A DNA stretch of 64,000 bases from NCBI GenBank assembly GCA_036804505.1, contig DAIRSI010000002.1:124001-188000 (forward strand), read 5' to 3'. Made by a program: the position numbers and the translations under genes. Positions within the stretch are counted from its first letter, which is position 1, and each line of letters starts with the position of its first letter. The notes beneath the pieces are model-generated. The model saw only the letters and a program-made list of their open reading frames with translations, was not told where the DNA came from and did no database searches. Origin of the DNA: Phocaeicola_A sp036804505 (GTDB lineage Bacteria; Bacteroidota; Bacteroidia; Bacteroidales; Bacteroidaceae). Shown here piece after piece: positions 27,624-37,158 of the stretch.

Positions 27624-28568
27624 ATGAGCCAAGCTTTAGTAAAAACAGAGTTCCACTTTGATGGACAAAAAAGCGTATATCATGGAAAAGTACGCGATGT
27701 GTACAACATCAACGATGAGTTGCTGGTGATGGTTGCTACCGACCGCATCTCTGCATTCGACGTCATCTTGCCTAAAGGCATTCCTTTCAAGGGACAGGTA
27801 TTGAACCAGATAGCAGCCAAATTTCTGGACGCTACGGCTGATATCGTTCCGAACTGGAAAATCGCTACTCCCGATCCTCAGGTAACTGTAGGTATCCGTT
27901 GCGAAGGCTTCCGCGTGGAAATGATTATTCGCGGTTACCTTACCGGTAGTGCATGGAGAGAATACAAGAATGGATGCCGCTCTTTGTGCGGAGTTGCTCT
28001 TCCCGAAGGAATGAAGGAAAACCAGAAATTCCCTTCCCCCATCATCACTCCTACCACTAAGGCTGATGCAGGACACGACGAGAATATCTCGAAAGAGGAG
28101 ATCATCGCTCAAGGCATCGTAAGCAAGGATGACTATGAACTGATGGAAAAATATACATATGCTTTGTTTGAACGAGGTACAAAGATTGCCAACGAAAAAG
28201 GATTGATTCTGGTTGACACAAAATATGAATTCGGAAAGAAAGACGGCAAGGTCTATCTGATTGACGAAATCCATACTCCCGACTCTTCCCGCTATTTCTA
28301 TGCTGATGGCTATGAAGAAAAATTCAAGGCAGGCGAACCTCAGAGACAACTTTCGAAAGAATTTGTCCGTCAATGGCTCATCGAACATGACTTCATGGGA
28401 AAAGAAGGACAGCAAGTTCCCGAAATGACTGATGAATACGTGAACAGTGTCTCCGACCGCTACATCGAACTATATGAACACATCGTGGGAGAAAAGTTTG
28501 AAAAGGCACAAAACGAGGATATTTCTGCACGCATAGAAAAAAACGTAAAAGCATTTCTGAAAAAATAA
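27624..28568 (+). CDS. purC: SAICAR synthase
   Basis: 314-residue phosphoribosylaminoimidazole-succinocarboxamide synthase of purine synthesis. Recognised by YHGKVRDVYNINDELLVMVA, DRISAFDVILPKGIPFKG, GIRCEGFRVEMIIRGYLTGS, and DEIHTPDSSRYFYADGYEE. It is the longer form seen in Bacteroidetes and eukaryotes. It abuts ubiE with no intervening base (stop 28566-28568, ATG 28569). purM lies 4 kb downstream. Confidence 0.96.
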   Translation: MSQALVKTEFHFDGQKSVYHGKVRDVYNINDELLVMVATDRISAFDVILPKGIPFKGQVLNQIAAKFLDATADIVPNWKIATPDPQVTVGIRCEGFRVEMIIRGYLTGSAWREYKNGCRSLCGVALPEGMKENQKFPSPIITPTTKADAGHDENISKEEIIAQGIVSKDDYELMEKYTYALFERGTKIANEKGLILVDTKYEFGKKDGKVYLIDEIHTPDSSRYFYADGYEEKFKAGEPQRQLSKEFVRQWLIEHDFMGKEGQQVPEMTDEYVNSVSDRYIELYEHIVGEKFEKAQNEDISARIEKNVKAFLKK

Positions 28569-29306
28569 ATGGGTTACGCACAAGAAGAAATAAAGCCCTA
28601 CCATGGCAACGGTGAAAAGAAAGAGCAAGTGGAACAGATGTTCGACAATATCGCTCATTCCTATGACCCGCTGAATCATCTCCTGTCACTTGGTTTCGAC
28701 AAGGGATGGCGCAGAAAGGCTATCAACTCCTTGAAAAGATTCAATCCCGATTCCATACTGGACATAGCTACCGGAACCGGAGATTTTGCCTTGCTCAACT
28801 ATCGGATGATTCACCCCACGAAACTCGTTGGGGTGGATATTTCCGAAGGGATGATGCAGGTGGCGAGAAAAAAAGCAAAAGATGCAGGACTGGGAGATGC
28901 CATAGAATTCAAGAAAGGAGATTGTGCCGCACTTCCTTTTTCTGATGCCAGCTTTGATGCAGCGACGGTAGCTTTCGGCGTGCGTAATTTCGAATCTCTG
29001 GATTTGTCATTAAAAGAAATAAGCAGGATACTTAAACCGGAAGGACATTTGGTTATTCTGGAATTGTCCGAGCCAAAAAGTTTCCCCATGAAACAAGGAT
29101 TCTGGATTTATTCAAAAGTCATACTGCCGTTTCTGGGTCGGCTCATTTCAAAAGATGATAGCGCCTACACCTATCTGCCGCGCACCATTCATGCATTCCC
29201 GCAAGGAGAACTCATGTCGGAAATTATCTTGAAGGCCGGTTTCAAAGGAGTTGAATTCAAAAGATTGACAATGGGTGTATGCACATTATATATAGCAGCT
29301 AAATAA
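28569..29306 (+). CDS. ubiE: Demethylmenaquinone methyltransferase
   Basis: 245-residue SAM-dependent methyltransferase of the UbiE/MenG family, the last step of menaquinone synthesis. Motifs: VEQMFDNIAHSYDPLNHLLS, the SAM site ILDIATGTGDFALL, VGVDISEGMMQVARKKA, and FGVRNFESLDLSLKEISRIL. Menaquinone is the quinone of this lineage, hence the MenG activity. It directly follows purC and precedes aroE by 23 bp. Confidence 0.95.
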   Translation: MGYAQEEIKPYHGNGEKKEQVEQMFDNIAHSYDPLNHLLSLGFDKGWRRKAINSLKRFNPDSILDIATGTGDFALLNYRMIHPTKLVGVDISEGMMQVARKKAKDAGLGDAIEFKKGDCAALPFSDASFDAATVAFGVRNFESLDLSLKEISRILKPEGHLVILELSEPKSFPMKQGFWIYSKVILPFLGRLISKDDSAYTYLPRTIHAFPQGELMSEIILKAGFKGVEFKRLTMGVCTLYIAAK

Positions 29307-29329
29307 TATCAAATCAAAATTATTATTCG

Positions 29330-30073
29330 ATGGATAAATACGGTTTAATAGGTTTTCCCTTGGGACATTCGTTTTCGAAAAGCTATTTCAACGAACGCTT
29401 TGCCAATGAGGGAATCAATGCGGAATATATCAATTTCGAGATTCCCGCTATCAACAACTTTCCAGAAGTGATAGCAGCCAATCCCGAACTGAAAGGATTG
29501 AACGTGACGATTCCATATAAGGAAAAAATTATTTCTTATTTGGACGAGCTGAACAAAGATGCCATGGATATCGGTGCCGTGAATGTCATTAAAATTGTTC
29601 ATCAGAAAAACAACAAGATAAAACTTATCGGATATAATTCGGATGTAATCGGCTTTACGCAATCCATTGAATCCATTCTGGAGCCTCATCACAAAAAAGC
29701 ACTGATTCTGGGAACAGGAGGAGCCTCAAAAGCCATCTATCACGGACTGAAAAAGCTGAATATTGAAAGTAAATTTGTATCGAGAAGCGAACACCCGAAC
29801 ATGCTTACCTATGAACAGCTGACACCTGACATAATGAAGGAATACACCATCATAGTGAACTGCACACCCGTAGGAATGTATCCAAACGCCGATGAATGCC
29901 CTCAAATTCCTTATGAGAGCCTCACGGAAAAGCATCTGCTCTATGACTTGCTCTACAACCCAGACATCACGCTGTTTATGAAAAAAGGACAAGAACACGG
30001 AGCTGTCACAAAGAATGGTCTCGAAATGCTCCTTCTGCAAGCCTTTGCAGCATGGAATATTTGGAATCAGTAA
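29330..30073 (+). CDS. aroE: Shikimate dehydrogenase
   Basis: 247-residue AroE of aromatic amino-acid synthesis. The substrate site is seen in GLIGFPLGHSFSKSYFNERF and LKGLNVTIPYKEKIISYLDE; the NADP site in ALILGTGGASKAIYHGLKKL; and the closing motifs NCTPVGMYPNADECP and NGLEMLLLQAFAAWNIW. Length fits the family. The next gene starts 12 bp downstream. Confidence 0.95.
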   Translation: MDKYGLIGFPLGHSFSKSYFNERFANEGINAEYINFEIPAINNFPEVIAANPELKGLNVTIPYKEKIISYLDELNKDAMDIGAVNVIKIVHQKNNKIKLIGYNSDVIGFTQSIESILEPHHKKALILGTGGASKAIYHGLKKLNIESKFVSRSEHPNMLTYEQLTPDIMKEYTIIVNCTPVGMYPNADECPQIPYESLTEKHLLYDLLYNPDITLFMKKGQEHGAVTKNGLEMLLLQAFAAWNIWNQ

Positions 30074-30084
30074 AACTTGATGAA

Positions 30085-31035
30085 ATGAAGCATAGAAAAA
30101 GAATCATATCACTGACGGTCATCGTCCTACTAGTCTTGGCCATCATAATTGGAGGCAGTTTTTACATGCTGAGCTATTCGCTCACGCCAAAAGAAAACTG
30201 CGGGAAAGACATTCCGGGTTCCTATGCCGAACAATTCGAAAAATATCCTTTCATCAAAGGATGGTGTGACAGTTTGAAACAAGTAAAGGCATTGAAAGAC
30301 ACCTTTATTTATGCTCCTGACGGGACTCGTCTTCACGCCATGTTCACAGCATCCAGAGGAACCAGAAAAACAGCTGTAATCATTCACGGATACACGGTGA
30401 GTTCGGTAAGAATGCTCATGATCGGATATCTGTATCATCACGACCTTGGCTATAACATTTTACTTCCCGATCTCAGAGACCACGGTTTGAGTGAAGGCAA
30501 AAGAATACAAATGGGATGGAAAGACCGAACTGACGTGATGCAATGGATAAAGATAGCACCGAAAATTTACGGAGACAGTATCGAAGTGGCTGTACATGGT
30601 ATATCCATGGGAGCTGCCACAACCATGATGGTTTCAGGAGAAAAGCAACCGTCCTATGTGAAATGCTTTATAGAAGACTGTGGCTATACCAGCGTATGGG
30701 ACCAGTTTGCAAAAGAATTGAAAGGGCAGTTTCATCTCCCGGCTTTCCCATTAATGTATGCGGCCAGCTTCATCAACAAGACTCTGTACGGATGGAGTTT
30801 TCAAGAGGCCTCCTCTCTCAAGCAAGTGGAGAAATGCAAGCTTCCCATGTTCTTCATTCATGGTGATGCCGACACCTACGTACCCACATGGATGGTATAT
30901 GTCCTGTATAAAGCCAAGAATGGCGACAAACAGCTATGGGTAGTTCCCGGAGCCACTCATGCCATGTCTTACCACAACTACCCGAAAGAGTACACGGCAA
31001 AAGTAAAAGCCTTTACGGATAAATATATCCGATAA
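30085..31035 (+). CDS. Membrane-anchored alpha/beta hydrolase
   Basis: 316-residue protein with an N-terminal transmembrane segment (residues 7-30) and an alpha/beta-hydrolase domain. The nucleophile elbow is VHGISMGAATTMM (G-x-S-x-G), the oxyanion region IIHGYTVSSVRML, the acid probably in FFIHGDADTYVPTWM, and the His in VPGATHAMSYHNYP. It resembles serine aminopeptidase/BAAT-like lipases; the substrate is unknown. The ATG at 30085 is preferred to 30052, which overlaps aroE. Confidence 0.85.
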   Translation: MKHRKRIISLTVIVLLVLAIIIGGSFYMLSYSLTPKENCGKDIPGSYAEQFEKYPFIKGWCDSLKQVKALKDTFIYAPDGTRLHAMFTASRGTRKTAVIIHGYTVSSVRMLMIGYLYHHDLGYNILLPDLRDHGLSEGKRIQMGWKDRTDVMQWIKIAPKIYGDSIEVAVHGISMGAATTMMVSGEKQPSYVKCFIEDCGYTSVWDQFAKELKGQFHLPAFPLMYAASFINKTLYGWSFQEASSLKQVEKCKLPMFFIHGDADTYVPTWMVYVLYKAKNGDKQLWVVPGATHAMSYHNYPKEYTAKVKAFTDKYIR

Positions 31036-31063
31036 ATATACCCGCTGTTCTCCAAAAAAATTG

Positions 31064-31071
31064 TATTTTTG
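31064..31071 (+). promoter_or_regulatory. Promoter -7 box of TPM-lemA
   Basis: TATTTTTG fits TAnnTTTG and ends only 6 bases before the ATG at 31078, so the transcript would have almost no leader. Confidence 0.55.
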
Positions 31072-31077
31072 CAGCGT

Positions 31078-31998
31078 ATGCGAAAATATATTCTTCTTTT
31101 AATATGCATTTGCTCCTTTCTGGCTTCAACAAGTCAAGCCAAGGAATACGAAGTGAAAGATATTGTCATGGTACATTTGCAGGACAAAACTCGTTTTGTG
31201 TGCAATCCCGACGGTATCTTTTCTGAAGGCAGTGTAGCAAAAATGGACAGCATTCTTTATGCCCTTGAACAAAAGACTGGTATTGAAACAGTAGTAGTGG
31301 CAGTGAAGCAGATTGCCGGACACGATTGCTTTGAATTTGCCTATCAGATTGGCAAGCAATACGGTGTGGGGAAGAAAAAGACAAACAACGGTTTGGTAAT
31401 CTTGTTGGTTACCGATGAGCGTTGCATTCAATTTGCTACCGGATACGGCATTGAAGGAACTTTGCCTGATGCCATCTGCAAAAGAATCCAAATCAGAGAG
31501 ATGAATCCTTACTTCAAGGATGGCAAATGGGACGAAGGCATGCTTGCCGGAATCCGTTCCGTTTATGGTTATCTGGACGGAAGCATGCAATATGAACCCG
31601 AAAACAATCCCAATGATTCTGACGGTATGGGAGTCATTTTAGTAGCTGTTTTCGGATTTTTCGGAATCGGTCTCATCGTCTATATTATTGAATACAGAAA
31701 GTCACGCTGTCCGAAATGCAAGAAGCACACCATGAAAAGAACAGAGAGCAAACTGATATCCAACCGGAATGGAATCCGTAAAGAATCAGTGATCTACACC
31801 TGCTCTCACTGCGGATATACCGAAACCCGCGAAGAAACTAGTGAAGATGATGACTATGACGGAGGTATAGGCAGAAGAGGCGGAGGTCCGTTCATCTTCG
31901 GTGGCGGAGGCGGATTTGGAAGCGGCGGAGGCGGATTCAGCGGAGGTAGTTTCGGAGGCGGAAGTTTTGGCGGTGGAGGTTCTGGCTCAAGATTTTAA
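31078..31998 (+). CDS. TPM-domain membrane protein with Gly-rich tail
   Basis: 306 residues. A signal peptide (MRKYILLLICICSFLASTSQ) is followed by a TPM (DUF477) domain (VAKMDSILYALEQKTGIETV; NNGLVILLVTDERCIQFATG; LPDAICKRIQIREM). Then come a transmembrane helix (residues ~183-205), a four-cysteine zinc-ribbon-like part (CPKCKKHTMK and CSHCGYTETR), and a Gly/Ser/Phe-rich tail. The family often neighbours LemA, as here (next gene 26 bp on), and is implicated in membrane-protein quality control or photosystem repair in other taxa. Confidence 0.88.
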   Translation: MRKYILLLICICSFLASTSQAKEYEVKDIVMVHLQDKTRFVCNPDGIFSEGSVAKMDSILYALEQKTGIETVVVAVKQIAGHDCFEFAYQIGKQYGVGKKKTNNGLVILLVTDERCIQFATGYGIEGTLPDAICKRIQIREMNPYFKDGKWDEGMLAGIRSVYGYLDGSMQYEPENNPNDSDGMGVILVAVFGFFGIGLIVYIIEYRKSRCPKCKKHTMKRTESKLISNRNGIRKESVIYTCSHCGYTETREETSEDDDYDGGIGRRGGGPFIFGGGGGFGSGGGGFSGGSFGGGSFGGGGSGSRF

Positions 31999-32024
31999 TC
32001 AATAAGTAACAAACAAGTAGAAAT

Positions 32025-32603
32025 ATGAAAAATATCGTTAAAGCACTTCTACTGCTCGTTGCAGTAGTATCTCTAAGCAGTTGTCAATACAACACAATGG
32101 TGGACAAACAGGAAGCTGTGAACTCGGCATGGAGTAATGTGGAAAACCAATATCAAAGGCGTTCCGACTTGATTCCCAATCTGGTCAATACAGTGAAGGG
32201 TTATGCCACTCACGAGAAAGAGACTCTGGATGCAGTGGTTTCAGCACGTGCAAAAGCTACACAAATGACTGTAGATGCCAATAACCTTACTCCTGAAAAA
32301 CTGGCAGCTTTCCAGAAAGCACAGGGAGAAGTGAGCTCGGCATTAGGCAAGTTGCTCGCTATCACAGAAAACTATCCAGACTTGAAGGCCAACGAAAACT
32401 TCCAAGAGCTGCAAGCTCAACTGGAAGGGACAGAAAACCGCATCAGTGTGGAACGTCGTACTTTCAATGAAACGACTAAAGATTATAATACGTATATTCG
32501 GAAATTCCCCAACAACATCATTGCATCGATGTTTGGTTTCGACAAGAAGTCTTACTTCGAGGCTGAAGCAGGTACTGAGAAAGCTCCGGAAGTCAAATTT
32601 TAA
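32025..32603 (+). CDS. lemA: LemA family lipoprotein
   Basis: 192-residue LemA protein. A lipobox signal (VVSLSSC, then QYN) precedes the family core EAVNSAWSNVENQYQRRSDL, IPNLVNTVKGYATHEKETL and NTYIRKFPNNIIASMFGF. Predicted all-helical and outside the inner membrane. It pairs with the TPM gene upstream, a conserved association. Its molecular role is not known. Confidence 0.93.
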   Translation: MKNIVKALLLLVAVVSLSSCQYNTMVDKQEAVNSAWSNVENQYQRRSDLIPNLVNTVKGYATHEKETLDAVVSARAKATQMTVDANNLTPEKLAAFQKAQGEVSSALGKLLAITENYPDLKANENFQELQAQLEGTENRISVERRTFNETTKDYNTYIRKFPNNIIASMFGFDKKSYFEAEAGTEKAPEVKF

Positions 32604-32614
32604 CGAATAAAGCC

Positions 32615-33787
32615 ATGAGCAACAATCAGCGTTATATGATGCGCGGTGTTTCAGCCTCCAAGGAGGATGTCCACAATGCCATCAAGAATATCGACAAGGG
32701 AATATTCCCTCAAGCTTTCTGTAAAATCATCCCCGACATTTTGGGAGGCGATGCGGATTACTGTAACATTATGCATGCCGACGGCGCAGGAACAAAATCC
32801 AGCCTCGCTTATCTTTACTGGAAAGAAACAGGCGACTTGAATGTATGGAAAGGAATCGCACAAGATGCACTCATCATGAATATCGACGACCTGCTTTGTG
32901 TAGGCGCGGTAGACAATATACTGGTATCCTCCACTATCGGAAGGAACAAGCTTCTTATTCCCGGTGAAGTGATTTCAGCCATCATCAACGGAACTGACGA
33001 ATTACTTGCCGAGCTTCGTGAAATGGGCGTAGGTGTATATGCCACTGGAGGAGAAACGGCTGATGTGGGTGATTTGGTCCGCACCATCATTGTAGACAGT
33101 ACAGTGACTTGCCGCATGAAACGTGCCGATGTCATCAACAATGCCAATATTCGCCCGGGTGATGTAATTGTGGGCCTGGCTTCATACGGACAGGCAACAT
33201 ATGAAAAAGAATACAACGGCGGTATGGGAAGCAACGGTCTCACAAGTGCCCGTCATGATGTATTTGCCAAATATCTTGCAGAAAAATACCCTGAAAGCTA
33301 TGACAAAGCGGTTCCCGAAGAACTGGTTTACAGCGGCAAACTGAAGCTTACTGATGCCGTGGATGGCAGTCCGCTGGATGCCGGAAAGCTTGTCCTTTCT
33401 CCCACCCGCACTTACGCTCCGGTAGTAAAGAAATTACTCGATGCACTTCGTCCCCGCATTCATGGAATGGTGCATTGTTCCGGTGGTGCACAGACTAAAG
33501 TCCTTCACTTTGTAGGTGATAACTGCAGGGTCATCAAAGACAATCTCTTACCCGTTCCTCCCTTGTTCAGAACAATCAAAGAACAAAGTGGGACAGACTG
33601 GGACGAAATGTACAAGGTATTCAACATGGGACATCGTCTGGAAGTTTACCTTTCAGAAGAAGATGCTCAAGAAGTCATTGCTATCAGCAAGAGCTTCAAT
33701 ATCGATGCACAAATCATTGGCCGCATAGAAAAGAGCGAAAGAAAAGAACTGATTATCCGTTCCGAATTCGGAGAATTCAACTATTAA
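32615..33787 (+). CDS. purM: Phosphoribosylformylglycinamidine cyclo-ligase (AIR synthase)
   Basis: 390-residue AIR synthase family protein. Features: YCNIMHADGAGTKSSLAYLY, DALIMNIDDLLCVGA, GVYATGGETADVGDLV, GDVIVGLASYGQATYEKEYN and VHCSGGAQTKVLHF. It makes AIR from FGAM with ATP, the step before the carboxylation that leads to purC. It is the longer Bacteroidetes form. It lies 11 bp after lemA and 9 bp before prfA. Confidence 0.9.
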   Translation: MSNNQRYMMRGVSASKEDVHNAIKNIDKGIFPQAFCKIIPDILGGDADYCNIMHADGAGTKSSLAYLYWKETGDLNVWKGIAQDALIMNIDDLLCVGAVDNILVSSTIGRNKLLIPGEVISAIINGTDELLAELREMGVGVYATGGETADVGDLVRTIIVDSTVTCRMKRADVINNANIRPGDVIVGLASYGQATYEKEYNGGMGSNGLTSARHDVFAKYLAEKYPESYDKAVPEELVYSGKLKLTDAVDGSPLDAGKLVLSPTRTYAPVVKKLLDALRPRIHGMVHCSGGAQTKVLHFVGDNCRVIKDNLLPVPPLFRTIKEQSGTDWDEMYKVFNMGHRLEVYLSEEDAQEVIAISKSFNIDAQIIGRIEKSERKELIIRSEFGEFNY

Positions 33788-33796
33788 TAATAAAGC

Positions 33797-34909
33797 ATGG
33801 CTGACAATAACAACATATTGGAAAAACTGGACGGGCTGGTAAGCCGATTCGAGGAAGTCTCTACGCTTATCAGCGACCCGAATGTCATTGCCGACCAGAA
33901 AAGATATATCAAACTAAGCAAAGAATACAAGGATCTCGAAAGTATTCTGAAAGTACGCAGCGAATACGTCAAGACACTCGAAGGACTGCAAGAAGCCAAA
34001 GACATCCTTGCCAACGAGAGCGATCAGGAAATGCGTGATATGGCTCGCGAAGAAATCAACAGCTGTGAAGCAAAGATTCCCCAACTCGAAGAAGAAATCA
34101 AGCTTCAGCTTGTTCCTGCCGACCCTGAAGATGACCGCAATGCCATCCTCGAAATACGCGGCGGAACGGGAGGTGATGAAGCAGCCCTCTTTGCAGGAGA
34201 CCTTTTCCGCATGTACAGCAAATACTGTGAAACCAAAGGCTGGAAACTGGAAGTATCGAGTGCCAGCGAAGGAGCAGTAGGAGGTTTCAAGGAGATCATT
34301 TGCTACGTAAGCGGAGAAAAAGTGTATGGAACCCTCAAATACGAATCGGGAGTGCACCGCGTGCAACGTGTTCCGGTAACGGAAACTCAAGGACGTGTAC
34401 ATACTTCAGCAGCATCTGTAGCCGTACTTCCGGAGGCTGAACCATTCGATGTAGAAATCAATGAAGGCGAAATCAAGTGGGACACATTCCGAAGCGGCGG
34501 TGCCGGAGGCCAGAACGTAAACAAGGTGGAATCTGGTGTGCGTCTTCGCTATAACTGGAAAAATCCCAACACAGGAGTGGTTGAAGAAATCCTCATAGAA
34601 TGTACCGAAACACGTGACCAGCCCAAAAACAAGGAACGTGCTTTGTCACGTCTGCGCACCTTCATCTATGACAAGGAACACCAAAAGTATGTGGACGATA
34701 TATCTTCCCGTCGAAAGACTCTTGTTTCCACTGGTGACCGTTCGGCAAAGATTCGTACCTATAACTATCCGCAAGGACGCATCACCGACCACAGAATCAA
34801 CTATACCATCTACAATCTCACCGCTTTCATGAATGGCGACATTCAGGATTGTATCGACCACCTCATCGTGGCTGAAAATACGGAAAGAATGAAGGAAAGC
34901 GAATTATAA
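33797..34909 (+). CDS. prfA: Peptide chain release factor 1
   Basis: 370-residue RF1. The catalytic GGQ is in RSGGAGGQNVNKVESGV; the codon-reading PxT motif is in HRVQRVPVTETQGRVHTSAA (PVT where PAT is typical); and LEIRGGTGGDEAALFAGDLF is the domain 2 signature. It ends peptides at UAA and UAG. No frameshift site is seen, unlike prfB. Confidence 0.96.
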   Translation: MADNNNILEKLDGLVSRFEEVSTLISDPNVIADQKRYIKLSKEYKDLESILKVRSEYVKTLEGLQEAKDILANESDQEMRDMAREEINSCEAKIPQLEEEIKLQLVPADPEDDRNAILEIRGGTGGDEAALFAGDLFRMYSKYCETKGWKLEVSSASEGAVGGFKEIICYVSGEKVYGTLKYESGVHRVQRVPVTETQGRVHTSAASVAVLPEAEPFDVEINEGEIKWDTFRSGGAGGQNVNKVESGVRLRYNWKNPNTGVVEEILIECTETRDQPKNKERALSRLRTFIYDKEHQKYVDDISSRRKTLVSTGDRSAKIRTYNYPQGRITDHRINYTIYNLTAFMNGDIQDCIDHLIVAENTERMKESEL

Positions 34910-34940
34910 TCATCAGACTCATAAAAAGAAAACATACGAA

Positions 34941-35765
34941 ATGAATAGCAAAGAACTATTTGATAACATTCTGCGCAAAAAAAGTTTTCTCTGCGTAGGA
35001 CTGGATACAGATATAAAAAAAATACCCGAACACCTTCTGAAAGAAGAAGATCCAATCTTTTCATTCAATAAGGCCATCATTGACGCCACGGCTCCCTATT
35101 GCATCGCCTACAAGCCCAACCTTGCTTTTTACGAAGCCTTCGGAGTAGAAGGATGGAAAGCTCTCGACAAGACGATAGCTTATCTACGTAAAAATCATCC
35201 CGACCAATTCATCATCGCTGATGCCAAACGCGGTGACATTGGAAATACATCAGACATGTATGCCCGTTCCTTCTTCGAGGATCTGAATGTGGATGCCGTG
35301 ACCGTTGCCCCCTATATGGGTGAAGACAGTGTAGGTCCATTTCTGAAATACGAGGGAAAATGGGTGATTCTGCTTGCCTTGACTTCCAACAAAGGCTCTC
35401 ACGACTTCCAGATGACTGCGGATTCACAAGGCAAACGCTTATTCGAAAAAGTACTGGAAACATCTCAGAAATGGGGTGACGCAGAAAACATGATGTACGT
35501 GGTAGGTGCCACACAAGGCAGTATGTTTGAGGATATCCGAAAGATTGTCCCTAATCATTTTCTGCTGGTTCCGGGTATAGGTGCCCAAGGTGGCTCCCTT
35601 GAGGAAGTGTGCCGCTACGGAATGAACAAGACTTGTGGATTGATAGTCAACTCAAGCCGTGCCATCATCTATGCCGATCATACCGAGAACTTTGCCTCTG
35701 CAGCCGCCGAAGAAGCAAAGAAAGTACAAAAAGAAATGGCAGAACAACTGAAAGCAATCCTTTGA
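34941..35765 (+). CDS. pyrF: Orotidine-5'-phosphate decarboxylase
   Basis: 274-residue OMP decarboxylase of the longer (type 2) form. The lysine/aspartate active site is FIIADAKRGDIGNTSDMYA; other motifs are FLCVGLDTDIKKIPEHLL, VTVAPYMGEDSVGPFL and FLLVPGIGAQGGSLEEV. It completes UMP synthesis. Its TGA overlaps by one base the ATG of the HD-domain gene (TGATG at 35763). Confidence 0.96.
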   Translation: MNSKELFDNILRKKSFLCVGLDTDIKKIPEHLLKEEDPIFSFNKAIIDATAPYCIAYKPNLAFYEAFGVEGWKALDKTIAYLRKNHPDQFIIADAKRGDIGNTSDMYARSFFEDLNVDAVTVAPYMGEDSVGPFLKYEGKWVILLALTSNKGSHDFQMTADSQGKRLFEKVLETSQKWGDAENMMYVVGATQGSMFEDIRKIVPNHFLLVPGIGAQGGSLEEVCRYGMNKTCGLIVNSSRAIIYADHTENFASAAAEEAKKVQKEMAEQLKAIL

Positions 35766-36988
35766 TGTCAACAGATAGCAAAATCATCAACGACCCGGTA
35801 TTCGGATTCATCAACATACCCAAAGGACTGCTGTTGGACATCGTGCGACATCCTTTGATGCAAAGGCTCTCCAGAATTAAGCAATTGGGCATGTCCTTCA
35901 TGGTATATCCCGGCGCACAACATACTCGCTTCCAGCATTCTCTGGGTGCTTTCTACCTCACAAGCGAAGCTGTCAGACAGCTCACAAGGAAGGGAATCTT
36001 CATTTTCGACAGTGAAGCTGAAGCCGTTCAAGCTGCCATTCTGATGCACGACATCGGTCACGGACCTTTTTCGCATGTACTGGAAGACACAATCGTGCAA
36101 GGCATCGAACATGAAAAGATTTCCCTGATGCTGATGGAAGAAATCAATAAAGATTTCCGAAATGAATTGAGCCTCGCCATACAAATATTCAAGGATGACT
36201 ATCCTAAGAAATTTCTGCATCAACTCATCAGTAGTCAGTTGGACATGGATCGTCTCGACTATCTTCGCCGCGACTGTTTTTTTACGGGCGTCACGGAAGG
36301 AAATATCGGTTCTGCACGAATCATCAAGATGCTGAACATCAAGGATGACCATCTGGTTGTAGAGTCCAAAGGCATCTATTCCATAGAGAACTACCTCATG
36401 GCAAGAAGACTGATGTACTGGCAGGTATATTTGCATAAAACAGCCGTTTCGTGCGAAAAGATGCTCGTGAGTGCATTGCTCAGAGCCAAGGACCTCGCAC
36501 GTAGCGGTGAAGAGTTGTTCTGCTCTCCCGCCCTCCGCTTCTTCTTATACAACGACATACAGAAAGAAGAATTTGAACAAAATCCGGATTGCCTGAAATA
36601 TTATTCCCAACTCGATGATAACGACGTATGGACAGCCTTGAAAGTTTGGAGCGAACACAAAGATCCTATCCTCTCCACTCTTAGCAGCGGCATCATCAAT
36701 CGGAATATATTCAAAGTGGAAGTCACTTCGGAACCATTCCCGGAAGAAAGGAAAGAAGAAATAGAACATCGTATTATTGAAAAACTGGGCATTGAGCCCA
36801 AGGACGTGCATTATCTGGTGAAATACCAAACTATTGAAAAGGATATGTACAGTGCCGAGGACGACAGCATAGAAATCTTATATGAAGACGGCAGTACCAA
36901 GGACATTGCCGAGGCCTCAGATATGCTGAATATTTCCCTTTTATCGAAAAAAGTGAAGAAATATTACAACTGTTACCAGCGCACATAA
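35765..36988 (+). CDS. HD-domain phosphohydrolase
   Basis: 407-residue protein of the COG1078 type, related to dGTP triphosphohydrolases. HD residues: HTRFQHSLGAFYLTSEAV (first His), AILMHDIGHGPFSHVLED (HD pair) and SSQLDMDRLDYLRRD (final Asp). Substrate is probably a (d)NTP, not shown. The longer frame starts inside pyrF, so I use the ATG at 35765, coupled to the pyrF stop. Confidence 0.9.
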   Translation: MSTDSKIINDPVFGFINIPKGLLLDIVRHPLMQRLSRIKQLGMSFMVYPGAQHTRFQHSLGAFYLTSEAVRQLTRKGIFIFDSEAEAVQAAILMHDIGHGPFSHVLEDTIVQGIEHEKISLMLMEEINKDFRNELSLAIQIFKDDYPKKFLHQLISSQLDMDRLDYLRRDCFFTGVTEGNIGSARIIKMLNIKDDHLVVESKGIYSIENYLMARRLMYWQVYLHKTAVSCEKMLVSALLRAKDLARSGEELFCSPALRFFLYNDIQKEEFEQNPDCLKYYSQLDDNDVWTALKVWSEHKDPILSTLSSGIINRNIFKVEVTSEPFPEERKEEIEHRIIEKLGIEPKDVHYLVKYQTIEKDMYSAEDDSIEILYEDGSTKDIAEASDMLNISLLSKKVKKYYNCYQRT

Positions 36989-37158
36989 AGGCAATTCCAA
37001 GGATTTCCTCTGGAAAACAAGCCCTATCAGACTCCTTTTTCGTACATTCCGGAAAAGGTTCCGACAGATAAAAAGTACGATTTTAAGTAAATCATACCCT
37101 TAATATGAAAAATAATTGCTTATTTTGCATATTGTAAATTTTTTGAATAAGAACAATT

